Positions 21,189 to 34,300 of a stretch of DNA of 64,000 nt are shown here, in pieces; position 1 is the stretch's first letter; each line of letters opens with the position of its first letter. This stretch comes from Xestospongia muta (Eukaryota; Porifera; Demospongiae; Haplosclerida; Petrosiidae), in contig OY848917.1 in NCBI GenBank assembly GCA_963693285.1, positions 6,334,118 to 6,398,117 on the forward strand, in the 5' to 3' direction. The position numbers were made by a program, and so were the translations under genes. The notes under the pieces are model-generated. The model was not told the DNA's origin. It ran no database searches and worked only from the letters and a program-made list of their open reading frames with translations.

Positions 21189-24100
21189 ATGGAACTGCCT
21201 CAATTTAAGCAACTATGTGAGATACAAAACTTGATAGAGTTGTCTTAATCTGTCTATTTTTCAGATACTTATCCTACTAAACTTGATGTACTCAATCTGT
21301 TAGCTGATATTAATGACAAGTGGTATGAGATTGGGGTGGCACTCGATGTGTCTCAAAATGTTTTAAATGGTTTAACAAGTAGTCAGTTAAGTAATACTTA
21401 CAAACTCAACCAAGTTATTGAGAGCAGGCTAAATAGATCACATCTTGTTACCTGGGAGACAGTAATTGCAGCTATTAAGGGTCCTATTGTAAATAATATC
21501 AAGAAAGCTACTGAAATACATGAACATTTAACTAGAGGTTAGTGGAACATTGTATTCATTAGATCTACCAAAATGTAATTATTAGATAACACTGACACAC
21601 CAAGTTTAAGAAAGAGAAAGCGAGATGATAACAAAGTGGAAATTGAACAAAAACATGAAAAACATGATTTGGAAATAGGTATAAATAAATGTTAGTAGTA
21701 CATATATAATGTTAATATTCATGATTTATTTTTGAATCTTTCCACTTTAGCTTGTCAAATGTTACAGAAACACTCTGATAGGCTTTCACCACTTACTCTT
21801 CCATCAAAGATTGTTCAGATGTTATATACAGAGAGAGTGATCTCTAAGGAGATGGTAGATGAAATAAATAGATTGGGAGGTGTACTAAGCGATGGTCTTT
21901 TGAGAGCATTACATACTACGGTGTCTGAGGAACCTAGCAAATTAAAGGTACTCGCTAGCATCCTATTGAAATTTGAACAAACAATACCTATTGCTAAAGA
22001 TATACTCAAGGAGTACAGTAAGCATATTTTTTGTAGTTATTAATAATTTATTTTGTCTTTAGATCAAAGATTTCTTCAAGTCACTCTTCAGCCCACATAT
22101 CAATATGATTTTGATCAGATGAGAGTGACTTTTGGAAATCTTATTGAGGCTGTTGTACCTCTCATTGCTAATGGTATTCCTTCACTTGAAGAGCTAAAAA
22201 GGTACCTTCAAAGATGTTTCCGAGAACTAAAACCTCAATTAGCTCTAGCTGAATCATTCGATAATGTAATGGAGCTGGTAGAAGACAAATGTACCATTAT
22301 TAATATTTGCTGTGTGGAGGCGATTGTTGATCACTACAATATCACTGAGGCTAAAAAGCACATTACATAGTTCAAGACAACAGTTGATGCATTTTGCGAA
22401 AATATTAAACTTAGTATATGCTGTAAAGAAAGTTTTAAAAGAGTCTCATCATCTCATCACCTTATTTGTGAGACTATTGAGTTTGTTTTAGAGTGGAAGG
22501 CAGATGAGCACACCCTTAAAGACATTAGGGACTTGTTAACAAAAGCCTTTGAAGATATAGTGAATAGTGTCCAAGTTCGAGTTATAAAAGAAGGCAACTC
22601 TATCATTGTTACGTGCTATGCCCCACACCATATGATGGAATTTCTACTCCTGACACCAGTGGAGAATCTTGATTTATTAAAAGAGATTGGATTAATGAAG
22701 CTAACAATAAGCCATGATACAATTTATGATAAATGTAAAAGAGACAAGGTATAAGTTGAGTATTATTAGACCAATTTACTACATGTGTTGTTTATTGATA
22801 CATAGGAGGTTAGACTTATTGTAGAAAAGAACACAGAGGAGCTGAGAAGTAGACTGGAACTACAACAAATCATTAGTAAAAAGATGACTTTGCAAATATC
22901 ATCTGTTGTTCAACAAAGTGAAGGTGTGATTTAACAATAATTATGAAGATCATAATATCTTTTAAAGCTATGCATATCTGTCTATTATATGATATATCTG
23001 ATTTATAATTGTTTCTATATAGAAACAAAACAAACGAAAGAGAAAACAATAAAAGACTTGACATTACTTTTAAGATGGAAAGAAGGTATCATAAAATAGC
23101 TATCATTAACATAGTCAATGCACGACCATTGGCTTCTTTTTATAGTTTCTGAGAATGAGTTCCTGTCAGTGTCTGCTAAGAGAGGCAGAGAGCTAGAGAC
23201 ACTAAAGGAGATAATAAGATCATTGAGTTTACGATTAAGAGATAGAGGAAACCAGATAAAGGAGTTACAACAGAGCTTAAGTGGTAGGAGAAAATTGTCA
23301 ATTGTTATATTTATGACATTGTTATTAGATCTAGAATTCAAACCAAAAGTTCATAAACCAATAAATGATCAACAAGGACTTGAGGAGACCCAAATACTGC
23401 TGAGTCAAGTACTGTCCATACCACTTAGCAGTGAAACTACAGGTAATAATCCAATATAATTCATATACTAAAATTAATATAATTATATTTTGTTATGAGT
23501 AGAGGTTCTGTCCATATCAGAGTTAGAAGAAAGGTGTTCAGCTAATGACAATTCATCATGTCAAAGTAAGTTGTGTGTATACACAAACTATATTATTATT
23601 TATTTTTGACGTATAATTACATACAAATTATAAATAATTGGCTTTTGAAGATACTATTGTCACAGTAATCCACTGGAATATTAAAGATTAGAGAAGCTGT
23701 AGGGTTACCACCATGTATTATACACAATATTAGAATAAAGTGGTCATAGACATTACTAGCTTATCGAGGTTATTTATTGGGTATGACTTTAGCACTATTA
23801 TTTTAATGATAAAGGTGGTATATATTGAAATTGTCCTTGTATGTGAAGAACAACTCACCATTTTGTCTTCATGTCAAAGAATGCTTCATTCTTCTGATTA
23901 CAGTGTTATGATTGACACATTTAATAGAAGAGAGTATATAACTGACCTATAATAGCTGATGCATAAGCACATAGTCTCATGTTCCATATACTAAACACAT
24001 ACTTATAATTCATACCCACACATCCATTCATACTCATACATAATATCTCTGGCTACATAAAACTAACTATTGATTCACCCAAATAAACATGCAAGACCAT

Positions 24101-25957
24101 TTGGGGACTCTTCATTTAAAAAAACTAGCCAGGTAGAAATTTCATTATCTGTCTAGTCACTTTTCATGCATGAGTATTAATGATTTACCCAACACTAGAA
24201 AGGATTATTATAGGCATGATAAAACAATGCTAATAGACACACTCACTGTTAGTATTGTATCTGCTCTTTCAAACATACATCAAAGTTTAAGATTTTTGGA
24301 AAGTTTTACCAGAAGCAAACTTTTTTGTCTTGTATAAATACTCTGTAGTCGACTACATGGTTTTATAGGTATAGAGCAATTTCATTTGCTACACATAATT
24401 CAGCAATAATGCAAAGGATTAAAGTAATTAAGACCATCCTACGAAAGGCAACTTGTTGCACACAATATGTTGTACACAACAACAAATATGGAGATGCTTT
24501 TTATTTTGTAGCAACTCGCCAGTTACAAAACAACTGATAACAATCTGATACACATTGGACACTTTTTTAAACACATTAGATACAAGAAGGTACCTAGTGT
24601 TTGGTGGCCTTCATACTTTTCCCAAGTACAGTGGTCAATATTGAGGCTATAATCATACTTTTGTAGAGTGATCATGAGTCCATCCTTGCTAGTCTGATCA
24701 TTGGATTGAATTAAAAGTGTAGTATTAAGAATATGTTGCTGTGGTATTATTATTCATTGATAATTGTAGGCCTACTTCCTCAGAGCTAGTGGATCAAATT
24801 GAAAACCCCTTCTACATAACCTTCAATTGCTGCTATGTAGTTAACTTTTATATATCTCATTTTTATGTTTCTTTCAATAGCATTTGTTATGTGATTAGCA
24901 TTTTCAAAGTATTCCTTCGACAAACACCTTATAATTATGTGTATTATCTCTCATCGTAATCGCTTTAATCTTCAAAGTCAAAATTAACAGAGTGTAGGTT
25001 CTAATAGTACACATAATGTCCTATGTAGAGATACAAACAATAGATAATAAACAGTAATGGCTTCCTCCCTCCTTCAGTGTTTTGCCTGTGTAGTATAGTT
25101 TGTTATAGTATATATTACTATGTTTGTACTATACTATATGCTAACTCTGTTTTATAACAGGAGATACTGGAAATGTTGAGTGGAGAGATGATCCCAGTAG
25201 AGTTAGACTCATTGGACCAAGTCTTGTAGAATGTGAAGATGTTATGAGTACATTAATAAAAGAACGACAAGCAGAAAGAGAATGGAACATTTATTTCAAA
25301 TCATCATCTCCTGAAAGTACTGCAATTATTATGAACAATCTTAATAAGTGTACAGTGTGGAGACTTGATTTAGTGTGCACACCACTCGACAGTAAGTGTG
25401 TATCCATATTGTCGGAGATATTAAAAACTAATAAAACAATAAAGAGACTACAGCTGGTGTCCTCTCCTCTTACTGGTGGCATCAAACAAGTCAGTGATGT
25501 TCTCTTAACTAATACAACAGTTGAGAAGCTAGTAGTGTTGTATGATGTTACTGGTATCACAGATGAAGATATGTTTCACTTGTCTCTTATGTTGGCTCGA
25601 AATACAACTTTAAAAGAACTATGGCTTTACAACTGTAGCATCACTGATAAGGGTGTCCGATATATCTGTGAAGGACTTTCTAAAAACCAAACACTGACTA
25701 AGTTGGATGTTGGATATAATCATCAGATCACTTCAATTAGTACCAGTACAATAGCAGATCTAATAGAAACAACTACATCACTGACAGTACTATGGCTCAA
25801 CAATACTTCACTGAACAATGATGATATCAAGACCATATGTACGTCACTTACTAAAAATAATACAATACGGGAACTACACTTATCAAGACAACGTGAAGAG
25901 TATTGCAAGAAGTTAGACTGTTATGAAGCTATTAAAGACAGACTTCAGTTCTGGTAA
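21189..25957 (+). CDS. Death-fold / coiled-coil / leucine-rich-repeat protein, 11 exons, with one in-frame stop
   Basis: Exons: 21189-21216, 21265-21537, 21586-21678, 21751-22017, 22063-22748, 22806-22923, 23023-23085, 23146-23283, 23329-23442, 23503-23565, 25161-25957. All join in phase (880 codons including the stop). Exon 2 encodes a death-like domain (YPTKLDVLNLLADINDKWYE). Exon 3 is a basic linker (RKRKRDD). Exon 4 is helical and CARD-like (KHSDRLSPLTLPSKIVQML). Exon 5 is a ~225-residue domain I do not recognise (EGNSIIVTCYAP is its most distinctive block). Exons 6-10 are mostly coiled coil. Exon 11 carries RI-type leucine-rich repeats (NTTLKELWLYNCSITDKGV). The order suggests a cytosolic sensor or adaptor of an NLR/death-domain type but lacking a NACHT. 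Codon 323 (22368-22370) is TAG inside exon 5, while the frame is open on both sides. This is a null allele, a young pseudogene, an error or a readthrough site. Confidence 0.75.
23566..25160. other. Long last intron of the death-fold/LRR gene
   Basis: This is a 1.6-kb intron, far longer than the gene's other introns (about 45-100 nt). Frames such as 23740-23952 show no domain. I see no recognisable insertion with inverted ends. Confidence 0.4.
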
Positions 25958-26894
25958 TTAATAATAAGTAGTTTGTAATTATATTTTCTTACTCACTTTT
26001 AATTTCAGTTTGAATTTCTTTTGATTCTATTTTCTCTTCTTATATAACAATTTTTTTCTCTAACAAACTAGTAGACAAATAAAAAGAACAGTTTTGCTTG
26101 ATATCTATCTCTCTACAAAATGTTCTAACTTCACACTTTTAGCTTGTCACTTGGCACATGACTGTTGTAATATTATTGTGGGTATATGGCATAATTTATA
26201 ACCCTAATGTTTGTGTTGTGTGTGTGTTGGGTTTGTTTTTGACTCTTCTCAGTGCGTCTGTATAGAAACTAAAATGGGCCCCAAAACCTTCACGTATAAT
26301 CAGGTTATAGAGATTAAAAATTAAGTTGCTGCAATGTTCACTAACCAATTTCATGCTATATATATATATATATATATGGTCTTAGTAGTACCATATCCAT
26401 TTTAGCAGAGCTAGCAACAAAGCATTGTATGTTTATTAAAGCAAATTATTGAAATAACAGAAGATGTGGTTTATTACTAATTGTTCAGGATAAGGTGATG
26501 GCTTTTTTGTTTTGTAACTACTTACAAAGTTATTTAAATGACATATATTGTGATAAACTAATATGATGTCACTTGCATGCATTCCCTTCTTTGGAACCAA
26601 GGTCTGAGACAGATAGTATAACCACAAGGAAAAGACTTAGGGTGGTCTCTCTGATCTGCATTGAAGGATTATTCTATTATGTATGTAATTAACTTTGCCG
26701 TTTTATGTGGTATCCACATGGAACTTGCACCAATCCTTTCAGCTTGCAAATGCTCTATATATATATATAAAATTTGGCTACCTACAATATTATGTTTCTT
26801 GACACAAACTACATAAATTATCACAATTAAGAAACATTGAAGACTTTAATAAAAGATACATGTACTGATAACACAATAGTAACATACTCTTCAT
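25958..26894. other. Convergent intergenic region with short TA microsatellites
   Basis: This lies between the ends of the LRR gene (+) and the FMO gene (-). (TA)n runs are at about 26357-26378 and 26753-26770. No gene is visible. Confidence 0.5.
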
Positions 26895-28595
26895 CTACTT
26901 AGTCTTAAGAAGGGGTAAACCAGTTTTGTTATCAAAGCCCATTCTTTTAGGGTAACACCACACCCAGTTAATTAATTGGATAGGTTGAGTATCCCTAACT
27001 GCTGGCCAGTGCTTGGATGTCTGTATTTTGTACTTGATTCTTTCAAGATGACTTAGCCACCATTCAAACCAAATGAGGCGTAAAATGGCAATAATAACAA
27101 GCATCCCGTCAGCAAGTGTTATGTTCTTTCGATGTCTGGCCATAGTTGCAATGACTTTGTCTTTGTGTTCAGGTTCATTTAGCCTTAAATAACCACAATT
27201 GAATGGAGCAGTAATAACTGTATGCCAATCGGAAAAATTTCTCCTGAAAAGAAGAGAAAAATTTGGATAGCTTTTAGCCAATTTAGCAATATCCCAAAAA
27301 TACATAATTCCTTCCACTATCTTATCAAAACGCTGTGAACTTGCTTTAAAATACTTAGCCCAGTATCGAGCATCTGCTAGCGTATCCTTCAACCTCTCCT
27401 CTTTGGGTTTTAAACAAATTTTATTACTGTAGACTCTGGCTACCCATCTTGATTGTACTTCAGCTAAAGAAGGAACGGAACCTAGGACTGGACGAACAAA
27501 TCCAATGAATGCTAAAGATGGATCATCATTATCAAAGACTTGCTTGTATCGTTGACGAAATAATTTCTGAGCAAACTGCTCTGGAAGATATTCAAATGCT
27601 GGACTATATCCAGTGGACACGATAATAACATCAAACTCTTGCTTGGAACCATCATTAAAAGTGACTTCTTTCTCATTACAAAGCATAATATCTTTTTTTG
27701 GAACAAGTTTTTTGTAATCTATGAGATCTAAAACTTTCCCATTTTTATTTATAATGTAGTGCATGGGCTCAGAGTCATTCCTCCATTCTGGTATGCCATG
27801 GCCTTGATAGGCAAGTAGTGAGCCACTAGTAGTCCACTTGCACATCCATATCCATCCAGGTTTGCTCTTTTCTGTAGGTCCAATCCAGAGCAATGAAAGT
27901 GATGATGCTTGGTCAAATGCCATTGGTATTCTATTCCATGGATAGCTTTTTCCATATCGTCTTAAGAAATGCTGACCTCTTGGAGCACACCAATAAATTA
28001 AACTCGTGTGATTTAACCATTCTTCACAAATATCAGCTGCACTTTCCCCTCCACCATACACTAAAAGCCGGCAGTTTTCATGCTCTTTAATTGGCTCTTT
28101 GATATTTTTGGCATGGTATATAGGACCTGTAAAGCTAGAAAAGACAGGATCACGTGGATATTCAGCTACAGGTTCGCCAGTACAGACAATCAAATATTTG
28201 CTGGTAAAAGTTATACCTGTGGAGGCATATGTGTGCCATATGTCATCTATCTTCTTGACTTTTTCTACAGTAGTGTTGAAAGATATATGACGAAATAGAT
28301 CAAACTTTTTACAATAAGATTTCAAGTAGTCCATGACCTGTGAATGATGTGGAAACGGTCCCATCTCTTCTGTCATGGGAAAATCGGACATTTCCGTAAA
28401 CGAAGAAGAAGATGTAGTTCGCGTGGACTTCATGACAGTTTTCTCTTCTTGGTCGTTAGAGTAGTACCATAGCCCTCCAATGCCATCTCTTTTCTCCAAT
28501 GCAACTACAGTGAGACCTTCTTCTTTCATGTACTTAGTGGCTAATATACCAGACCAACCAGCTCCCAAAACAGTCACATCATGGTAAGCCTGCAT
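26895..28595 (-). CDS. Flavin-containing monooxygenase (FMO), intronless
   Basis: A single 566-aa frame, slightly longer than typical FMOs (about 530). The N-terminal Rossmann motif GAGWSG binds FAD. VYGGGESAADI near residue 180 is the second dinucleotide fold (NADPH). FTGPIYHAKNIKEP is the FMO/BVMO-type fingerprint between them (FxGxxxH). DVIIVSTGY corresponds to the ATG-like linker motif. The enzyme is expected to oxygenate soft nucleophiles (N or S) with NADPH and O2. The C-terminal part has a hydrophobic helix (MLVIIAILRLIWFEWWL) that could touch a membrane. The gene lacks introns although most neighbours are intron-rich, which fits a retrocopy or ancestral intron loss. No poly(A) tract or target duplication was noticed. 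Two tail relics of the family lie at 2844-3075 and 8418-8650. Confidence 0.9.
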   Translation of the reverse strand: MQAYHDVTVLGAGWSGILATKYMKEEGLTVVALEKRDGIGGLWYYSNDQEEKTVMKSTRTTSSSSFTEMSDFPMTEEMGPFPHHSQVMDYLKSYCKKFDLFRHISFNTTVEKVKKIDDIWHTYASTGITFTSKYLIVCTGEPVAEYPRDPVFSSFTGPIYHAKNIKEPIKEHENCRLLVYGGGESAADICEEWLNHTSLIYWCAPRGQHFLRRYGKSYPWNRIPMAFDQASSLSLLWIGPTEKSKPGWIWMCKWTTSGSLLAYQGHGIPEWRNDSEPMHYIINKNGKVLDLIDYKKLVPKKDIMLCNEKEVTFNDGSKQEFDVIIVSTGYSPAFEYLPEQFAQKLFRQRYKQVFDNDDPSLAFIGFVRPVLGSVPSLAEVQSRWVARVYSNKICLKPKEERLKDTLADARYWAKYFKASSQRFDKIVEGIMYFWDIAKLAKSYPNFSLLFRRNFSDWHTVITAPFNCGYLRLNEPEHKDKVIATMARHRKNITLADGMLVIIAILRLIWFEWWLSHLERIKYKIQTSKHWPAVRDTQPIQLINWVWCYPKRMGFDNKTGLPLLKTK

Positions 28596-28674
28596 GGCCT
28601 ATCACATAAAAGCAACTTATCAACTGTCTGGTTTAAATCCTTATTAGGAGTGCAACATTGTTTGTTTTGTGTCT

Positions 28675-28919
28675 ACACTGTAAAAATTGATTTGTTGATT
28701 TAACTAATATATTGTTATACAGGTTGCATGTAGAAAAAGTAGTGTAATGTAAAAGTAAACTTAACATTGTTTTTACTACTAATGCTCTATGGCTGCACAA
28801 ACAGTAGTATGTTAGTAATAAAAACAGTGTTATATTTACTTTCACATCATATTAAGTTTATTACATGCAACCTGTATAACAATATATTAGGTAAATCAAC
28901 AAATCAATTTTTACAGTGT
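28675..28919. mobile_element. 245-bp foldback MITE
   Basis: The two ends are inverted copies of about 60 bp, beginning ACACTGTAAAAATTGATTTG. The inner halves also pair imperfectly, so the whole unit is one long palindrome centred near 28795. It has no coding capacity. A clean target-site duplication was not identified. It lies upstream of the FMO gene. Confidence 0.8.
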
Positions 28920-29851
28920 GTTTGTTAGATGTAAATTGCTATGTATAGTTTGAATATTATAATAAAAGTCCCATTACAGAATTTGCAAACAAATGTCCAT
29001 TTTGTCAATGATTAAGCAAACATTGATGTTATTTTATATAAGAGATCAACAACCTTTCAACTGAGTAGCTTCTCTAGTTCAAGAACATCAAAGCCATTTA
29101 TCAAGTATATACATGTGGCAAATAATAACATTAAGAGTTACATATTGTCTAGTATTAATCTAACACAGATATAATAAATATAGTTTGTGTCACAATTGGT
29201 TGTAATTATCAAAGCAAGTGAAGTAAATATAATAGAACTTCTGGCTGGTACAACATTGACATCATGGACATCATGGACATGTCATGTCGCAAGTAAAATA
29301 GATCTGTGTTTATTCTAGGGGCATACAATGTAGTAACTTCAACATATTACTTAAACTTAGACATAATCATTATGTTCCACTTTGCTATTTAATTATTATT
29401 ATCAAGATTTCTGTCTTAAAGATTTACAGACATTATTATAAGTAAACGTAATTTGTTTTATAAAAAAATTGAAGACGTTGAGAGCTGTCAACAGATCACT
29501 GTTTGTTTATGTTTTAAAAACAAATACAAATTTAATTATTACATATGCATATCTTATGTAATGGCAAGAATTAACTTGTATATTGCAATAGCTCCGAACT
29601 AATAATTGTGCCTAAAAAAGTATTGGTGGTTTTGTAGAAAGAAAATCACATGTTAATATGTATTGCAAATCATGATAATTAAGTATTGGAAACTTTTAGG
29701 TTGGAAAATTACACAAAATAAAAAAATCTAATGAAATGTAGGGATGACTATTAATTAGAGAGTACAATTATATTGTAATGACTCAATGAAGTCTTACTTA
29801 ACATGCTCAGGTTTAATATAAATATAAATTATATATATATATATATATATT

Positions 29852-29882
<31 letters not shown>

Positions 29883-30175
29883 TTTATAGTCTTAGAAGCA
29901 ATTTCTTGCTTGCTCTCTTTTCTTATTTTATTACTATAAACCAATCCTATTATTATTACCCTGTATATATCATCACATAACAACAAAAACAGACATGTAT
30001 ATCTCTTGATCTAAAGGAAGGACTGTATTTGGCAACAGGTAACTAGTTGAAGTATTAGCTGTTAGCTGCATAAGTGCAATAGCATGTTGGTTTAGAGGGT
30101 TAAATATTGGATCAATACATTGTATGGTATACATTAATTTGTGATATAATATATATCATTTCAAACAATCTGTAA

Positions 30176-30226
<51 letters not shown>

Positions 30227-31393
30227 ACTTCACAAAGAAAAGAGGGAACATAAAACTCTGGATCCTGTTTGAAAGCAAAGCAATCATACATGATCATGCC
30301 AAAATTATGAATATAATTAACAATGCTATGAAATAATTAAACATTTCTTTATATAGTAGTCATTCAGAAAAATGTTAGTTTGATGCTTAATAGTTGTACA
30401 TGCCTTCCAGATTGTGACCTAACAGTACATATATGTTATGTTCTTGTTCCATTAAACTGATACTTGCAATTAAAAAGTGCATGGCAAGAGACTTATATAT
30501 CTCTGTTTCTGTTTAACTATGGCCTAATTGAAACTTGTGTCTTGTGTGTTCTCCTATAGAACGTTATGTGTATTTATTTGATTTTTAAAGTTGTTAAATA
30601 ATGATCAGAATTATAATAATGTATTGTGAGTCATTACTAAATGTGAAACTGAAGTTATTTATTTTGTTATGTATTACTCTACTGTTATCTTGATTGGCCA
30701 TACTAAATTCCAGATAGATGATTCTGTTATGACCAGAGTGGTGCTGGAGACATCATCAAACATTCTTGTTGCTTTGGGAGCTGTTTTACTTTAAATATGT
30801 GGATTACTATGGAATCTAGATATATGGATTACTCACTGTATAATTTGTCTGCATGTAAAGTACAACATACCATCAAATGCATAGTTAATAATTCACAAGA
30901 ATTCTATATTTCATAGTAACCATTCATGATAGATACAAATTAATTGTTAATCAAATAACATATTAATTTCTACAGTGTAAAATATTGCTGATTTACTTCT
31001 GATAGTTTCACCAAACCCATGGAGTGTAATTCAAGCTAACCTAAACTATATATAACTAACTGTCTATTATTTTCTTATTTAAAGTAAATGGCAACCATAA
31101 TTTTACACAATAATTGAAGATAACATACATGTTATATGGACGATGCACAAATTCACAACATCTGCAGATATTCACTTTTAATTCTAATTCCGACAATGAT
31201 ATACCTAACATTATTGTATAATAAAAGATACTAACAAACTAAAGAAGAAAATACACTTGTTAATCATGATGGCTATATAGATAGATGAAGGCGAGGTGAC
31301 CTTTCCACATGAGGGCGCAGCTTAGTTTGTTAGAATGGGTGGAAGTCATTTAACACGCCCTAAATTGTTTGTTGATCACAACAGCTGACAATT
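28920..31393. other. Intergenic region with (TA)n microsatellites; upstream of paralogue A
   Basis: This lies between divergent genes (FMO, -, and paralogue A, +). TA repeats are at about 29830-29883 and 30178-30224. The last ~100 bp before 31394 is less AT-rich (GAAGGCGAGGTGACC, CACATGAGGGCGCAG) and probably promoter or 5' UTR. No gene was recognised. Confidence 0.5.
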
Positions 31394-34300
31394 ATGGCAC
31401 ATCATGCATTGAGTGGTCTCACTGGTCTCGCCGGCCTCAGTCTTCTTCGTCATTTGTCACAGGAGCAACAGAACCAAAATCGCAATTACGACGAAACAAC
31501 ACTACGTCAATCTGCTATAAAAGTACTAGCAAAGGAATTAGAAGTACTCACTCACAGCCAAACACTTTTGTTGGGAGACCTACTTGGAGTACCAAGAAGT
31601 GCTTACACCTCTGACATGTTAGTAGATTACAATGGCCAACCAATGTTGAGAAGACCAGAAGTATTTCAGAAAATCATCTCACTTTGGTTGAGTCATAGAC
31701 CAGACGTTACATGGCATGAAATTGTTGTCAATCTTATCAAAACAGACCAGTTGCTATACCGTCTTGCATACTTTATATGGAAGAAATATATACATTTTAA
31801 CTCATCACACTTATGTGAAAGTAAAAGCTATATTAAAAATTAATTACAATTGTGACTTGATTTGCTATAAGGGACCACTTCTGTCAAAACATTTATGACA
31901 CGATTTATGAAAATGGACCACTGCCAAAACATCTCAAAAAGGTTTTGTATACATACAGTTACTATATATGCACAACTAGTACTATTCATAGTTACTGTAT
32001 GTAAAGAAAGGTGTTTTTTAAGTGTTTTAATAATGGTCCCATTTCACAAATCAGTCCACAAATGTTTTGATAGAAGTTGTCCTTTGTTGTGAATCAGCTC
32101 ACACTTAAAAAAGATATCAAGTATCATGTATATTGATAAGTATTATCTGTTAATTTATCATGTGTGATATCAGTCACATTTAAATTGGGTGTGGAATGAT
32201 GTGATAAAAAGTCCACTTTTTCATGTAATATTTTACTTGTTTTATATTTTTAACAGATCACATAAAGCCATTAATGATAATTGATCTTATGGATTATTTT
32301 GGGGAAGTTAAAGATATTGTAAAAACAGGAAACATCTTTAAAATCCCATCGGAAGAGTTTACTAAATTGCAGAAAAATTATCAAAGCTGTCAAAAACGAT
32401 ATGCAATTGTACTATGCAGGTTTTTAATTGAGCATAGCTATACGTGGGAAGCCATAATTGGGTGTCTTGTTGGATCTAAACTTGAGGACATAGGGAAACT
32501 CATATGGTTTGAACATATAACACCACGCATTGTTGGAGGTTTGTCAGTTAATTTATCTATTAATAGTAATGATTTTTATACAGACTATCTTCCAAAACCC
32601 ATTCCTTCCTTACCTGTTCAGTGTGAGTCTAATTTGTTGATACTACATATTACTCTAAAACAATTATATATTAATTGTCTTATTTATTACTACAGTAAAT
32701 GTACAACCCACCCTTAGTAGTTTGACCTTAAACTTTCACAATTGTGGGTTGGATTGGTTTGTCTTTGGCATATGTTTGTACTTACCTGAGGAAGAGTTAC
32801 TAGATCTTGAGAAAAGAAACTACAACAACCAGATGATATATTTAATAAAGACGTTTAGTTTGTGGCTAAGACTATATCATAATGGTCGTTGGAATGATAT
32901 ACTTGCTGCTGTTTATAATGCTGGAGAAATGGAATGTGCAGCAAGTTGTATCAGTAAGATTAAAACAGAAGAAGAACATAGTAAAGGTAATTGTTTGCTA
33001 TTGTATTTTTTGCTGGTATTTTTATTTGACAATTAAGTTAATAATTTGAATTTTTATGATAGGTCCAGTAGATCCTCTAAAACCGTTTAAAAATATCAAA
33101 AAATGTTTTCCAAACTTCAATTGGTACATTTTTGGAGCAGCACTCAATGTTCCACTGATATTTCTTGACGAAATTGGAATAACAAAGAATGGAGATCCTG
33201 AAGCATGCACTATTGAGATAGTTGACTATGTTAATAGGACTCATCTTGCACCATGGGTAATGATATGTAAAGCACTTTATAAAATGAGTGAATATGACTT
33301 GGCTATGGAAGTTGTAGCTGTTCATAAACTCCCAATACCTCATGAATGTAAGAAATTATAATAATTAAACTATTGTATTCATTATATCACTAATGACATC
33401 ATACATTTAATTGAGCCTATCCCCTTTGTATCTGTTTACAATTCTTAGTATAATTATAATGTATTTCAATATTAACATTTTAAAATTAACTACAAAACTT
33501 AATTGCTTGTATATTTCTTTAATACACATCATTAATTAATAATATATTCATTACTATAAAACATTTCCATAGTACACACTCATGTAGTACAGAAGATGCA
33601 ACAGCGAAGAGAGAGTTTTCCAGGACAGGATCATGCTACTATTGAAGGTCAGTCAGTACATAACATTTAAATTTATTTTCACATTGTTGACACTATAGGA
33701 ATAGAATTGAAAGAATTGCAGAAAATTCTGTCCCTGCAATCGCAGGAAGAGCAAGTGCTAAGAGCAAAAATACATGAACAACAGGAGCAGCAATCACAGT
33801 TTGAACTAGGTAAAAAGGTGTTATAATCTTCAGTGTTGTATTATTGTAGCAAACAGCAAACTATAGTAATTTACAGTTAAGAGTTTTTTGAAACTAAAAA
33901 GCAATATATTTATTTCAACTTTATCAAAATTTTAAGTGTGCAAACATACTAATGACACTCAGTGTACAGATGCATAAGTTAAACATCCTATTTAATTCAA
34001 TGTCTTGAAAGTTGAGTGCTAAGAGATAGTTCAATTAATTTTGTTTTGTGCAATAATTAGCCATACTCCTTAAGTATTAACAATTAAAAATCAATTTTCA
34101 GACTATATACTTTTAATTTTAAACACTTAAATTTTATTTAATTCGATGCTATCTTTTATATGAATGTCAAGATGCTAAATAAGATATTAATAATATTAGG
34201 AAATAAGATATTATTTTAACTAAACTGTTGTGCTTCTGGGGTACTTGTAGAAAAACTTCAAGAAGTAACTCAATTGAGTCATGAGTTAACTAAAAGCCGA

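Noticed and set aside
27512..28298. Several 60-70 codon frames on both strands
   Set aside because: They are shadows of the intact FMO gene in other frames.
30112..30297. Frame with a run of alternating Ile-Tyr
   Set aside because: It is a translation of a (TA)n microsatellite.
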